In this document: positions 36,284 through 46,073 of the stretch, piece after piece | Layout of the letters: every line of letters starts with the position of its first letter | How positions within the stretch are numbered: the first letter of the stretch is position 1 | Assembly: GCA_964578485.1 (NCBI GenBank) | Contig: CAZODA010000014.1 | Location: 1-63,271 of the forward strand | DNA: 63,271 nucleotides | From: CAZODA01 sp964578485 | GTDB taxonomy: Bacteria; Bacteroidota; Bacteroidia; Bacteroidales; Marinilabiliaceae | Direction: 5' to 3' | Notes under the pieces: model-generated | The model's database searches: none | Seen by the model: only the letters and a program-made list of their open reading frames with translations | What the model was told of the DNA's origin: nothing | Made by a program: the position numbers and the translations under genes

Positions 36284-36844
36284 TTAATTATCCTTTTTTA
36301 AATTCTTAAATGGTAAACCAAATTCACGAAGAAGAGCAAAAGCCTCTTCATCTGTTTTTCCGGAGGTGACAAAAGTAATATTCATTCCCATAATTTTACT
36401 GACGTTGTCAATATTTATTTCAGGGAAAATTATCTGCTCGGTAATACCAAGGGTATAATTACCGCGACCATCTAACTTACTTCCTATCCCTCTGAAGTCA
36501 CGAATTCTTGGAAGTGCAACTCTGATAAGTCTTTCAAGAAATTCGTACATTTTTTCGTTACGTAAAGTTACTTTAGCACCAATAGGCATATGTTTACGTA
36601 ACTTAAAATTAGAAATATCTTTTTTTGATAAACATGGTACAGCTTTCTGACCTGTAATAGCTGTTAGCTCCTTAACAGAAATGTCAACAAGCTTTTTATC
36701 AGCAACAGCATCACCAACACCTTGATTAATTACAATCTTCTCAAGATATGGGACCTGCATAATACTCTTAAAACCAAACTCCTTCATTAAATTTGGAGCG
36801 ATTTCACTATGGTACTTTGTTCTTAAATTCGGTGTGTAGCTCAT
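36284..36844 (-). CDS. rplE: Ribosomal protein L5
   Basis: 186 residues (E. coli 179). Binds 5S rRNA and contacts P-site tRNA. Contains KIVINQGVGDAVADKK, the FLERLIRVALPRIRDFRG segment and GITEQIIFPEI. It overlaps the rplX stop by one base (TAATG), implying coupling. Confidence 0.98.
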   Translation of the reverse strand: MSYTPNLRTKYHSEIAPNLMKEFGFKSIMQVPYLEKIVINQGVGDAVADKKLVDISVKELTAITGQKAVPCLSKKDISNFKLRKHMPIGAKVTLRNEKMYEFLERLIRVALPRIRDFRGIGSKLDGRGNYTLGITEQIIFPEINIDNVSKIMGMNITFVTSGKTDEEAFALLREFGLPFKNLKKDN

Positions 36845-37167
36845 TACTTAATTTCCTCCCCTGATTTTTTTGAATAACGAACTAATTTTCCATTATCGCC
36901 AATTCTACGACCAATACGTGTTGGTTTTCCTGTAGATGGATCTTTCAAATTAAGATTGGAAATATGAACAGCAGCTTCTATTTTAATAATGCCTCCTTGT
37001 GGATTATCACTTGAAGGTTTTGCATGCTTGCTAACCATATTCACGCCCTCCACAATAGCTCGTTGCTTATCACGAAATATCTCAAGGACTTTTCCTGACA
37101 TGCCCTTACTTGTTCCGGCATTAACAACTACTATGTCGCCTTTTTTAATATGTAACTTTCTCATCAC
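36844..37167 (-). CDS. rplX: Ribosomal protein L24
   Basis: 107 residues (E. coli 104). Assembly initiator with a KOW motif in KGDIVVVNAGTSKGMSGKVLEI. The start may be either of two adjacent ATGs. One-base overlap with rplE. Confidence 0.98.
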   Translation of the reverse strand: MMRKLHIKKGDIVVVNAGTSKGMSGKVLEIFRDKQRAIVEGVNMVSKHAKPSSDNPQGGIIKIEAAVHISNLNLKDPSTGKPTRIGRRIGDNGKLVRYSKKSGEEIK

Positions 37168-37185
37168 TAATTAAATCTTTAAAGA

Positions 37186-37551
37186 TTATAGAACTTCGGG
37201 TGCCAAAGAAACTATTCTCATATATCCATCACGTAACTCACGCGGTACAGGACCAAAAATACGAGTACCTCGTATTTCACCCAAATTATTAATTAATACG
37301 CAAGCATTATCATCGAAGCGAATATATGAACCGTCGGGTCTTCTTACTTCTTTCTTTGTGCGTACTACAACTGCTTGGCTAATTGTCCCCTTTTTCAATT
37401 CCGAAGCAGGAGAAGAGTGTTTAACCGTTACCACAATGCGATCGCCAATTGAAGCATATCTGCGACGAGTTCCGCCTAAAACGCGGATACACAGCACTTC
37501 TCTTGCACCACTATTATCGGCAACGATTAATTTAGATTCTGATTGTATCAT
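37186..37551 (-). CDS. rplN: Ribosomal protein L14
   Basis: 121 residues (E. coli 123). Intersubunit-bridge protein. MIQSESKLIVADNSGAREVL at the start and GTRIFGPVPRELRDGYMRIVSLAPEVL at the end are diagnostic. Confidence 0.98.
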   Translation of the reverse strand: MIQSESKLIVADNSGAREVLCIRVLGGTRRRYASIGDRIVVTVKHSSPASELKKGTISQAVVVRTKKEVRRPDGSYIRFDDNACVLINNLGEIRGTRIFGPVPRELRDGYMRIVSLAPEVL

Positions 37552-37553
37552 GA

Positions 37554-37811
37554 TTATTTGGCTCTTTCTAAAATTTCAACTAGTCTCCAACGTTTAGTTT
37601 TACTAAGCGGGCGAGTTTCCATTATCCTAACAGTATCCCCGCTACGAACAGAATTTTCTTCATCATGAGCGTAAAACTTCTTGGTTTTCTTCATATATTT
37701 CCCGTAAATAGGGTGCTTTTTCTGAATAACTACACTAACAACGATAGTTTTATCCATTTTTTCGCTAACCACAACGCCTGTTCGCTCTTTTCTAAGGTTT
37801 CTTGTTTTCAT
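37554..37811 (-). CDS. rpsQ: Ribosomal protein S17
   Basis: 85 residues (E. coli 84). OB-fold 16S-binding protein. RKERTGVVVSEKMDKTIVV, then the GDTVRIMETRPLSKTKRWRL signature. Two bp between its stop and the rplN start. Confidence 0.98.
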   Translation of the reverse strand: MKTRNLRKERTGVVVSEKMDKTIVVSVVIQKKHPIYGKYMKKTKKFYAHDEENSVRSGDTVRIMETRPLSKTKRWRLVEILERAK

Positions 37812-37819
37812 CTGCTTTA

Positions 37820-38017
37820 TTATTTTTCATTAGCTTTTTTCTGACGCAGAACAGTCAGCATACGTGCAATATTTCTACGTAAGGCCCTAATCTGGAGTGG
37901 ATTATCAAGGGGTGATATATGGTGATTAAGCCGGAGGCGCGTAAGCTCCTGCTTATCAGTTTCTATGCGTTCCTCGATTTCACTAATGATCATTTCGTTT
38001 ATTTCGGAAGTTTTCAT
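37820..38017 (-). CDS. rpmC: Ribosomal protein L29
   Basis: 65 residues (E. coli 63). Helical hairpin protein at the tunnel exit. Contains NPLQIRALRRNIARMLTVLRQK, the conserved C-terminal helix. Confidence 0.97.
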   Translation of the reverse strand: MKTSEINEMIISEIEERIETDKQELTRLRLNHHISPLDNPLQIRALRRNIARMLTVLRQKKANEK

Positions 38018-38020
38018 CGC

Positions 38021-38452
38021 TTACACATTTGAAGATTTAACATAATCACGCCTAACAACAAATTTGGTGGTAACAGGTAATTTCTGTGCAGCCAAACGCA
38101 ATGCTTCCTTGGCAACCTCAAATGGTACACCATCACATTCAATAATTATTCGTCCGGGAGTAACAGGGGCTACAAAGCCTTCAGGATTTCCCTTCCCTTT
38201 ACCCATACGAACTTCTGCAGGCTTTTGAGTTATTGGCTTATCGGGAAAAATACGAATCCAAATTTGACCCTGGCGCTGCATATAGCGTGTAACGGCAACC
38301 CTTGCCGCTTCTATCTGACGACCGGTAATCCATTTACTCTGGAGGGACTTAATCCCAAAAGAACCAAATGCAAGTTCATGTCCCCTTTGGGCATTCCCTT
38401 TCATCCTTCCTTTCTGCTGCCGTCTGTATTTAACTTTCTTTGGTTGTAACAT
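38021..38452 (-). CDS. rplP: Ribosomal protein L16
   Basis: 143 residues (E. coli 136). Near the A-site tRNA elbow. MLQPKKVKYRRQQKGRMKG at the start, then IRIFPDKPITQKPAEVRMGK and GKGNPEGFVAPV. Confidence 0.98.
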   Translation of the reverse strand: MLQPKKVKYRRQQKGRMKGNAQRGHELAFGSFGIKSLQSKWITGRQIEAARVAVTRYMQRQGQIWIRIFPDKPITQKPAEVRMGKGKGNPEGFVAPVTPGRIIIECDGVPFEVAKEALRLAAQKLPVTTKFVVRRDYVKSSNV

Positions 38453-38485
38453 CGTTCCTAAGTTAATTTAAAGGTTTGCGAATGA

Positions 38486-39190
38486 TCACTTTCTTCTCTT
38501 TTTATAACCGCCTTTACGCCCTCCGGATGTTTCCTTGACGTTAAAATTAGGCGCAAGCTCCGGCTTACCATACACTTCTCCTTTACAAATCCAAACCTTA
38601 ACGCCTATAAGACCGGTTTTGGTAAGTGCCTCACTCATTGCATAATCAATATCTGCACGGAAAGTATGAAGAGGAGTACGACCTTCTTTATACATCTCAG
38701 AGCGTGCCATTTCAGCACCATTCAAACGCCCCGACACCTGAACTTTTATCCCTTCAGCGCCCATACGCATAGTAGAAGCAATTGCCATTTTAACTGCACG
38801 ACGATAGGCTATTCGACCTTCAATCTGACGCGCAATATTATTAGCGACAATTATCGAATCTAATTCCGGACGTTTTACTTCAAAAATATTGATTTGAACC
38901 TCTTTGTCGGTTATTTTTTTAAGCTCCTCTTTAAGTTTATCAACTTCCTGCCCACCTTTACCAATAATAATACCGGGACGGGCGGTATAAATAGTTATAG
39001 TAATTAACTTAAGAGTGCGTTCAATAATAATACGCGATATGCTGGCTTTAGCCAGACGCGCATTCAAATAAGTACGGATTTTAAAATCTTCTAAGATTTT
39101 ATCTCCATAATTCTTCCCGCCAAACCAGTTAGAATCCCATCCGCGAATGATTCCTAACCGATTACTAATTGGATTTACTTTTTGTCCCAT
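38486..39190 (-). CDS. rpsC: Ribosomal protein S3
   Basis: 234 residues (E. coli 233). Forms the 30S mRNA entry channel. KH domain with TARPGIIIGKGGQEVDKLKEE, C-domain with GVKVWICKGEVYG and a basic tail. Confidence 0.98.
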   Translation of the reverse strand: MGQKVNPISNRLGIIRGWDSNWFGGKNYGDKILEDFKIRTYLNARLAKASISRIIIERTLKLITITIYTARPGIIIGKGGQEVDKLKEELKKITDKEVQINIFEVKRPELDSIIVANNIARQIEGRIAYRRAVKMAIASTMRMGAEGIKVQVSGRLNGAEMARSEMYKEGRTPLHTFRADIDYAMSEALTKTGLIGVKVWICKGEVYGKPELAPNFNVKETSGGRKGGYKKRRK

Positions 39191-39194
39191 CTGG

Positions 39195-39611
39195 TTAATT
39201 CTCCTGATTTAAAATTGACTCTCTACTGTCAACCAGTAAAGTCACATGATTGGATCTCTTCCGGATTCTGTGAGCCCTACCTTGAGCAGCAGGACGTATT
39301 CTTTTCAAAATTCTGGCAGAATCCACATATATCTCTTTAACATATAAATTAGCATCCTCGAGCCGAACTCCTTCATTTTTTTCCTTCCAATTATCTATTG
39401 CAGATAACAAAAGCTTTTCAACTCTGCGAGATGCCTCTTTTGTCGAAAACTTAAGAATATCAAGAGCTTGGTTTACGTCTTTCCCACGAATCATATCAAC
39501 CACCAAACGCATTTTACGCGGTGAAGTAGGAACATTACGCAACCTGGCATAAGCCTTATGCTTCCGTGCTTCTTTTATTTTCTCTGCTTTTACTCTTTTT
39601 CTTGCACCCAT
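39195..39611 (-). CDS. rplV: Ribosomal protein L22
   Basis: 138 residues against 110 in E. coli; about 20 extra basic residues at the N-terminus (GARKRVKAEKIKEARKHKA). Lines the exit tunnel through its beta-hairpin (RPAAQGRAHRIRKRSNHVTL). Confidence 0.97.
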   Translation of the reverse strand: MGARKRVKAEKIKEARKHKAYARLRNVPTSPRKMRLVVDMIRGKDVNQALDILKFSTKEASRRVEKLLLSAIDNWKEKNEGVRLEDANLYVKEIYVDSARILKRIRPAAQGRAHRIRKRSNHVTLLVDSRESILNQEN

Positions 39612-39644
39612 TGTTCTAACATTAAAATATTACAATTTTGGCCT

Positions 39645-39914
39645 CTAACGTTTTTTACTACCGGCATGGCCACGGAATGTACGGGTAGGGGCAAATTCTC
39701 CAAGTTTATGACCAACCATGTTCTCTGTTACATAAACAGGAATAAACTTGTTCCCGTTATGAACTGCAATAGTATGACCAACAAAATCGGGAGAAATCAT
39801 TGATGCCCGCGACCAGGTTTTAATCACTGATTTTTTACCGGAATCGTTCATGGCTAAAATCTTCCGCTCCAACTTATAATGGATATAAGGACCTTTTTTT
39901 AATGACCTACTCAT
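39645..39914 (-). CDS. rpsS: Ribosomal protein S19
   Basis: 89 residues (E. coli 92). 30S head protein. MSRSLKKGPYIHYKLERKI at the start, then GHTIAVHNGNKFIPVYVTE and GHKLGEFAPTRTFRGH. Confidence 0.98.
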   Translation of the reverse strand: MSRSLKKGPYIHYKLERKILAMNDSGKKSVIKTWSRASMISPDFVGHTIAVHNGNKFIPVYVTENMVGHKLGEFAPTRTFRGHAGSKKR

Positions 39915-39934
39915 AATCTATAATAATTTACCGG

Positions 39935-40759
39935 TTATTTCTTTCTCTTTTCGAGAATAAACTTATTGGATAACTTCTTTGGAGCACGTGTTTTGTACCC
40001 TTTTGCAAGTAATCCTTTTCTTGAACGTGGATGGCCTCCTGATGCTCGACCTTCACCTCCACCCATTGGATGGTCAACAGGATTCATAGAAACTCCACGA
40101 ACTCTTGGGCGACGACCAAGCCATCTGCTACGACCGGCTTTTCCGGATTTCTCAAGACCATGATCAGAATTACCAACAGCTCCAATAGTTGCTCTACAAG
40201 TTGTTAAAACTAACCTTGATTCACCGGATGGTAAACGCAAAACAACATACTTCCCTTCACGCGCGGCAATCTGAGCAAAGGAACCTGCACTTCGTGCCAA
40301 GGCACCACCTTTACCGGGACTAAGTTCAATATTGTGAACAATAGTTCCAAGAGGAATTGATCCGAGAGGAAGACTATTACCTATCTCAGGCACAACATCT
40401 GTACCACTTCTGATCTTGGCACCCACTTGTAATCCATTTGGTGCAAGAATATATCTCTTTTCGCCATCTTCATATTTTAACAATGCAATCCGTGCACTTC
40501 TATTAGGATCGTACTGTATTGAATCGACTATTGCTGTAACACCGTCTTTATTTCTTTTGAAATCGATTACTCTATAATTCCTTTTATGCCCTCCTCCACG
40601 ATGACGTATAGTCATTTTTCCGGTATTATTACGACCACCGGATTTCTTTAAAGGCCTAAGTAAGGACTTTTCTGGAACACTTGATGTAATCGTATCAAAT
40701 GCTCCAATAATTTTATGTCTTTGCCCCGGTGTAGTGGGCTTTAGCTTTCTTACTGCCAT
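39935..40759 (-). CDS. rplB: Ribosomal protein L2
   Basis: 274 residues (E. coli 273). Needed for subunit joining and the peptidyl-transferase centre. GRNNTGKMTIRHRGGGHKR near the N-terminus and VRGVSMNPVDHPMGGGEGRA, containing the conserved functional His, near the C-terminus. Confidence 0.98.
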   Translation of the reverse strand: MAVRKLKPTTPGQRHKIIGAFDTITSSVPEKSLLRPLKKSGGRNNTGKMTIRHRGGGHKRNYRVIDFKRNKDGVTAIVDSIQYDPNRSARIALLKYEDGEKRYILAPNGLQVGAKIRSGTDVVPEIGNSLPLGSIPLGTIVHNIELSPGKGGALARSAGSFAQIAAREGKYVVLRLPSGESRLVLTTCRATIGAVGNSDHGLEKSGKAGRSRWLGRRPRVRGVSMNPVDHPMGGGEGRASGGHPRSRKGLLAKGYKTRAPKKLSNKFILEKRKK

Positions 40760-40764
40760 TTCAA

Positions 40765-41055
40765 TTAAATATTTCTATAAAAATCTATTGTTTCTCCTTC
40801 TGCCAATGTAATAATGGCTTTCTTATAAGAAGCTGTACGACCTGTTAAGATACCACTACGTGTATAACGACTTTTCACTTTTCCATTATAACGATGTGTA
40901 TTAACAGCTTCTACAGTTACATTATACATTTCCTCAATGGCTTTTTTAATTTGAATTTTATTAAATTCTTTTCTAACTATAAAGCCATATTTATTTAATG
41001 TTTCCCCCTGATGGGTCATCTTTTCGGTGACGAGAGGTTTTATTATTACATCCAT
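40765..41055 (-). CDS. rplW: Ribosomal protein L23
   Basis: 96 residues (E. coli 100). Tunnel-exit docking site for trigger factor and SRP. IIKPLVTEKMT at the start and YNVTVEAVNTHRYNGKVKSR in the middle are family features. Confidence 0.97.
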   Translation of the reverse strand: MDVIIKPLVTEKMTHQGETLNKYGFIVRKEFNKIQIKKAIEEMYNVTVEAVNTHRYNGKVKSRYTRSGILTGRTASYKKAIITLAEGETIDFYRNI

Positions 41056-41066
41056 GTCAAACCTTC

Positions 41067-41696
41067 TTATGCATTATAAATTTTACCGATTTGTTCTATT
41101 GAACTTTCGGTCATAACCAACAAATTTGCTTTCATAATGCTATAGGTGTTTAACCCTGTAGCAAGTAAAAGCTCAGTGCGCTGCAAATTACGTAGAGATA
41201 AATAAATGTTTTTATCTGCCTCATTAATTACAAACAAAGACCTCCGACCATCAATTTTCAAACTGTCTTTAATAGCCTGAAACTCGCGAGTTTTAGGAGC
41301 TTCCATTGTAAAATCTTCGATTACAACAATAGAATTGTTTTTAGCCTTATATGAAAGTGCAGACAAACGCGCTAAACGTTTTAATTTCTTATTGAGCTTA
41401 AAACGATAGCTCCTGGGTTGAGGTCCAAAAGTACGACCTCCTCCACGAAACAAAGGGTTTTTAATATCGCCTGCACGTGCAGTTCCGGTCCCTTTTTGTC
41501 TCTTAATTTTCCTGGTACTACCGGCAACCTCACTGCGTTCTTTCGTTTTATGTGTCCCCTGACGATTGTTAGCCAAAAACTGTTTGACATCCAGGTATAT
41601 GGCATGATCGTTAGGTTCAATTGCAAAAACAGAATCAGGCAATTGTATTTTCCTTCCGGTATCTTCTCCTTTTATGTTCAGTATGTTAAGTTCCAT
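41067..41696 (-). CDS. rplD: Ribosomal protein L4
   Basis: 209 residues (E. coli 201). Tunnel protein with the long internal loop RGTHKTKERSEVAGSTRKIK, KQKGTGTARAGD, and FGPQPRSYRFKLNKK. Overlaps the rplC stop by one base. Confidence 0.98.
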   Translation of the reverse strand: MELNILNIKGEDTGRKIQLPDSVFAIEPNDHAIYLDVKQFLANNRQGTHKTKERSEVAGSTRKIKRQKGTGTARAGDIKNPLFRGGGRTFGPQPRSYRFKLNKKLKRLARLSALSYKAKNNSIVVIEDFTMEAPKTREFQAIKDSLKIDGRRSLFVINEADKNIYLSLRNLQRTELLLATGLNTYSIMKANLLVMTESSIEQIGKIYNA

Positions 41697-42313
41697 TACA
41701 TTTCAATAATTAAAAATGAACCTTTCGCTCCCGGTACAGATCCTTTAACAATAACAAGATTGTTCTCGGGAATAACTTTTAACACTCTCAGGTTTTCAAC
41801 CTTAACTCTTTCTCCTCCGGTACGTCCGGGCATACGCTTACCTTTAAATACACGCGAAGGTGTAGATGACGGCCCTAAAGATCCAAGAGCGCGCTGGCGA
41901 TTCTTCTGACCATGCGACATATCTCCAACTCCGCTGAAGCCATGTCGCTTAACAACTCCCTGAAAACCCTTTCCTTTTGAAATACCGGTCACATCAACAT
42001 AACTATCTTCTTCAATCATATCAACAGAGACAGTATCTCCAAGCTTTAGATCTTCCAAGAAATCAGTGAATTCTACCAGTTTGGCCTTTGGAGTAGTACC
42101 TGCTTTCTTAAAATGACCTTTCATAGGATTTGAGGTACTTTTTTCCCTTTTTTCGCCAAATGCTAATTGAATAGCATTATAACCATCAACATCTACCGTT
42201 TTGACCTGTGTGACAACACAAGGCCCGGCTTCAATAACAGTGCATGGAATATTTTTCCCATCGGCACTGAAAACGGATGTCATTCCGATTTTTTTCCCAA
42301 TTATTCCTGGCAT
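41696..42313 (-). CDS. rplC: Ribosomal protein L3
   Basis: 205 residues from the ATG at 42313 (MPGIIGKKIGMTSVFSADG), which matches the family start. A TTG at 42340 would add nine residues and overlap the rpsJ end. Assembly initiator near the peptidyl-transferase centre. Contains GFQGVVKRHGFSGVGDMSHG and LGSLGPSSTPSRVFKGKRMPG. Confidence 0.97.
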   Translation of the reverse strand: MPGIIGKKIGMTSVFSADGKNIPCTVIEAGPCVVTQVKTVDVDGYNAIQLAFGEKREKSTSNPMKGHFKKAGTTPKAKLVEFTDFLEDLKLGDTVSVDMIEEDSYVDVTGISKGKGFQGVVKRHGFSGVGDMSHGQKNRQRALGSLGPSSTPSRVFKGKRMPGRTGGERVKVENLRVLKVIPENNLVIVKGSVPGAKGSFLIIEM

Positions 42314-42336
42314 TACTTTTTGATTTACAATTATTA

Positions 42337-42642
42337 TCAAACTTTAATTTCAACTTCAACTCCACTTGGAAGTTCAAGTTTCATCAAAGCATCAATAGTT
42401 TTGGCCGTAGAACTATATATATCAATTAGTCGTTTGTAATTCGACAATTGAAATTGTTCTCTCGACTTTTTATTGACAAATGTTGCACGCAAAACAGTAA
42501 ATATACGTTTATGTGTTGGAAGGGGAATGGGACCACTTACGACAGCACCTGTACTTTTCACTGTTTTAACGATCTTCTCAGCAGATTTATCTACGAGATT
42601 GTGATCGTACGATTTCAGTTTAATTCTGATCTTTTGATTCAT
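42337..42642 (-). CDS. rpsJ: Ribosomal protein S10
   Basis: 101 residues (E. coli 103). 30S head protein, also known as NusE in transcription antitermination. IRIKLKSYDHNLVDKSAEKI and GPIPLPTHKRIFTVLRATFVNKKSREQF match. First S10-operon gene, 124 bp after fusA. Confidence 0.98.
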   Translation of the reverse strand: MNQKIRIKLKSYDHNLVDKSAEKIVKTVKSTGAVVSGPIPLPTHKRIFTVLRATFVNKKSREQFQLSNYKRLIDIYSSTAKTIDALMKLELPSGVEVEIKV

Positions 42643-42766
42643 GTGTTAATTATTATCTGTTATATGGCTTGGAATCTGACCAGCATATCCACGCCTTCCT
42701 GAAATGTGTCTTTTTAAATTAAAAATTTCTATATACAGTAATTATAATATAACTAATTTTCTTTGA

Positions 42767-44875
42767 TTACAATAGCTCAACCTTTCCTTTTACCTCCTCC
42801 AACACTTCAATGGCAATAGCCTTTGAGACTTCTTCATAGTGCGAAAACTCCATTGAGGAAGTGGCACGCCCGGAAGAGATACTACGTAAAACAGTTACAT
42901 AACCAAACATTTCAGCTAAGGGAACACGAGCTTTTACAACCCTTGAACCAGCCTTGGATTCCATCCCTTCAACCTGTCCACGCCTTTTATTGAAATCCCC
43001 AATAATATCTCCCATATATTCTTCAGGTGTTACAACCTCAACACTCATTATAGGTTCTAACAATGCAGGTCCTGCTTTTATGCATGCATTTTTAAATGCC
43101 TGACGAGCACATATTTCAAACGATAACTGGTCGGAGTCAACAGGATGAAAAGATCCATCTATTAGTTCAACCTTTAATTCCTCCATAGGAAAACCGGCAA
43201 GGACCCCATTTTGCATGGCATTTTTAAATCCTTTTTCAACTGATGGAATATAATCTCTTGGAATATTACCACCCCTTACAAGATCTATAAATTCCAATCC
43301 TACTTTTCCATCATCTGCAGGGCCAACCTTCACTGTAATATCAGCAAATTTACCTCGACCTCCGGTTTGCCTTCTAAACACTTCTCTAAGCTCAACTTCT
43401 TTGGTAATTGCTTCTTTATAAGCAACCTGAGGACGACCCTGATTACATTCAACTTTAAATTCGCGTTTTAAACGATCAATGATTATCTCCAAATGCAACT
43501 CCCCCATTCCACTGATAATAGTTTGTCCGCTATCTTCATCAATACGCACTCTAAAGGTGGGATCTTCTTCTGAAAGCTTACTTAAGCCGGCACTAAGCTT
43601 ATCCATATCATTTTGACTTCTTGGCTCAACAGAAATACCAATTACAGGATCAGGAAAATCCATCGATTCTAAAACAATTGGATGCTTTTCGTCACAAAGA
43701 GTATCACCTGTGCGTATATCTTTAAAACCTACAGCTGAACAAATATCCCCGGCAGAAATGCTTTCAATGGGCACTTGTTTATTAGATTTCATCTGGTATA
43801 AACGTGACAGTCTTTCTTTCTTTTCACTTCGCGAATTATAAACATAAGACCCTGAATTCAGCTTACCTGAATAAACACGCATAAATGCAAGACGCCCGAC
43901 AAAAGGGTCGGTGGCAATTTTAAATGCCAAAGCTGTAAAAGGTGCACTATCATCATGTGGTCGGCCTTCTTCTTTTCCGGTACGCGGATTGATTCCCGAT
44001 ATTGTATCAACATCAGTAGGAGCAGGTAAATAACGAATTATAGAATCCAACAATCTTTGAATGCCTTTATTTTTAAATGCAGCACCACAAAGCATGGGGA
44101 CAATTTTCATATCAATAACTGCCTGCCGTGTAACTCCTATTAATTGATCAATTGTAATAGATTCCGGATCTTCGAAGAACTTTTCAAGAAGTTCATCATC
44201 ATATTCGGCAACTGCCTCAATTAACTTCCCCCTCCATTCATTAACTTCATCAACCATATCAGCAGGTACAGGCTCCAATTCATATCTCTGACCTAAAACA
44301 TCATCGTCGTACCAAACAACTGCCTTATTCTCCAACAAATCAACAACACCTCGAAAAGTCTCTTCCGAGCCAATAGGAATTTGTATCGGCACCGGATTAG
44401 CTCCAAGTACTTCCCTTACCTGACGAACAACCTCAAAAAAATTTGCCCCGGAACGATCCATCTTATTTACAAAACCGATCCTAGGAACCTTATATTTATT
44501 GGCCTGACGCCATACGGTCTCAGATTGTGGCTCAACACCACCTACAGCACAAAACAAAGCAACTGCACCATCCAAAATTCTCAAAGAACGTTCAACCTCA
44601 ACTGTAAAATCAACATGACCGGGTGTATCTATTATATTAATTTTATACTCCTGATCATTATATATCCATTGGGTACTTATTGCAGCAGAGGTAATGGTAA
44701 TACCTCTTTCCTGCTCCTGCTCCATCCAATCCATTGTTGCTGACCCATCATGAGTTTCACCCAATTTATGGGTGATACCGGTATAAAACAAAATCCGCTC
44801 AGTAGCAGTTGTTTTGCCGGCATCAATATGAGCCATAATCCCAATGTTCCTTGTATATCCTAAATTTTTTGCCAT
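42767..44875 (-). CDS. fusA: Elongation factor G
   Basis: 702 residues (E. coli 704). GTPase that drives translocation. G1 AHIDAGKTTATERIL, switch II DTPGHVDF, NKMD in G4, and domains II-V follow in normal order. Located between rpsG and rpsJ, with no tuf gene after it in this window. Confidence 0.98.
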   Translation of the reverse strand: MAKNLGYTRNIGIMAHIDAGKTTATERILFYTGITHKLGETHDGSATMDWMEQEQERGITITSAAISTQWIYNDQEYKINIIDTPGHVDFTVEVERSLRILDGAVALFCAVGGVEPQSETVWRQANKYKVPRIGFVNKMDRSGANFFEVVRQVREVLGANPVPIQIPIGSEETFRGVVDLLENKAVVWYDDDVLGQRYELEPVPADMVDEVNEWRGKLIEAVAEYDDELLEKFFEDPESITIDQLIGVTRQAVIDMKIVPMLCGAAFKNKGIQRLLDSIIRYLPAPTDVDTISGINPRTGKEEGRPHDDSAPFTALAFKIATDPFVGRLAFMRVYSGKLNSGSYVYNSRSEKKERLSRLYQMKSNKQVPIESISAGDICSAVGFKDIRTGDTLCDEKHPIVLESMDFPDPVIGISVEPRSQNDMDKLSAGLSKLSEEDPTFRVRIDEDSGQTIISGMGELHLEIIIDRLKREFKVECNQGRPQVAYKEAITKEVELREVFRRQTGGRGKFADITVKVGPADDGKVGLEFIDLVRGGNIPRDYIPSVEKGFKNAMQNGVLAGFPMEELKVELIDGSFHPVDSDQLSFEICARQAFKNACIKAGPALLEPIMSVEVVTPEEYMGDIIGDFNKRRGQVEGMESKAGSRVVKARVPLAEMFGYVTVLRSISSGRATSSMEFSHYEEVSKAIAIEVLEEVKGKVELL

Positions 44876-44953
44876 TTATACTTATTCTAAAGCTTCTTTA
44901 GAATGGTCTAATAATAAATTAAATATAATAAGCGCATCACAAGAAAAGATTTC

Positions 44954-45430
44954 TTAGAATCTGAAATGTGCAAATGCCCTGTTAGCTTCTGCCATTCTAT
45001 GCATATCTTCCTTCTTCTTAAATGCACCACCTTCTGAGTTATATGCAGCCATAATTTCTGCAGCTAATCTTTCTGCCATAGATCGTCCGGATCTTTTGCG
45101 CGCAAATAAAATCATATTTTTCATGCTATATGTTATTTTACGCTCAGGGCGAATCTCTGTAGGAACCTGAAAAGTAGCACCTCCAACACGTCGGCTTTTT
45201 ACTTCAACTGAAGGAGTTATATTCTCCAAAGCTTTCTTCCAAACTTCAAGAGGAGTTTTACCTTCCTTCTCCGCTTTATCTTTTATTAAATCTAGAGCAG
45301 AATAAAAAATAGAAAAAGCAAGTGATTTCTTGCCGTCAAGCATTAAATTATTTACAAACTGCGTAACCAGAATGTCGTTAAATATTGGATCGGGCAATAA
45401 TCGCCTCTTTTTTGGTTTTGTTTTTCTCAT
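44954..45430 (-). CDS. rpsG: Ribosomal protein S7
   Basis: 158 residues. Primary 16S-binding protein of the 30S head. RKTKPKKRRLLPDPIFND at the start, KALENITPSVEVKSRRVGGATFQVP in the middle, and MHRMAEANRAFAHFRF at the end. Confidence 0.98.
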   Translation of the reverse strand: MRKTKPKKRRLLPDPIFNDILVTQFVNNLMLDGKKSLAFSIFYSALDLIKDKAEKEGKTPLEVWKKALENITPSVEVKSRRVGGATFQVPTEIRPERKITYSMKNMILFARKRSGRSMAERLAAEIMAAYNSEGGAFKKKEDMHRMAEANRAFAHFRF

Positions 45431-45544
45431 CTTTTTGTTTATTAGTTTAAAACTTACTGGCTGTAATTTGACTCTTCAACAGCTAATATGCTATTTACTC
45501 AACCAAAACACTAACCAATAAACAATACTATTTATTAAATAAAA

Positions 45545-45919
45545 TTATTTTTGCGGACGCTTAGTCCCATATTTTGAACGCCTTTGTGTCCGACCTTCAA
45601 CTCCTGATGCATCCAATGCACCACGAACTAAGTGATAACGAACACCGGGCAAATCTTTAACCCTACCACCACGGACCAATACTATGGAGTGCTCCTGAAG
45701 ATTATGACCCTCTCCGGGAATATAGGCATTAACCTCTTTACCATTGGTTAAACGAACTCTCGCCACTTTACGCATAGCCGAATTTGGCTTCTTGGGTGTA
45801 GTAGTATAAACTCTAACACAAACACCACGACGTTGAGGGCATGAATCCAATGCCATTGATTTACTCTTTTCGACATGTCTTGTCCGTCCTTTTCTAACTA
45901 ATTGCTGAATTGTTGGCAT
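45545..45919 (-). CDS. rpsL: Ribosomal protein S12
   Basis: 124 residues, the E. coli length. Decoding-centre protein. The TTPKKPNSAMRK loop keeps both lysines and VKDLPGVRYHLVRG is intact; these are the sites where streptomycin-resistance changes occur, so the allele looks wild-type. First gene of the long ribosomal cluster, preceded by the promoter at 45975. Confidence 0.98.
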   Translation of the reverse strand: MPTIQQLVRKGRTRHVEKSKSMALDSCPQRRGVCVRVYTTTPKKPNSAMRKVARVRLTNGKEVNAYIPGEGHNLQEHSIVLVRGGRVKDLPGVRYHLVRGALDASGVEGRTQRRSKYGTKRPQK

Positions 45920-45974
45920 TATATATTTATATTATATTTCTACTAATTAATATATCCTTTTGATAAAAGGGGTT

Positions 45975-45983
45975 GCAAAGGTA
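45975..45983 (-). promoter_or_regulatory. Promoter -7 element of the str/S10/spc/alpha cluster
   Basis: On the minus strand this reads TACCTTTGC, an exact match to the Bacteroidota -7 consensus TAnnTTTG with the favoured C. It lies about 55 bp upstream of the rpsL ATG. A convincing -33 TTTG was not found at the usual distance. Confidence 0.6.
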
Positions 45984-46073
45984 TTCTTTTTCATTTAAAA
46001 ATCCCACTGATATTCAAATATTTTCAAGCTTAATGTAAAAAACGGTGCGAAATTAATATTTTTAATTCAATAT

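Noticed and set aside
42314..42340. TTG start of L3 upstream of the ATG at 42313
   Set aside because: L3 proteins begin at the MPG(I/L)(I/L)GKKIGM motif; the nine extra residues overlap rpsJ.
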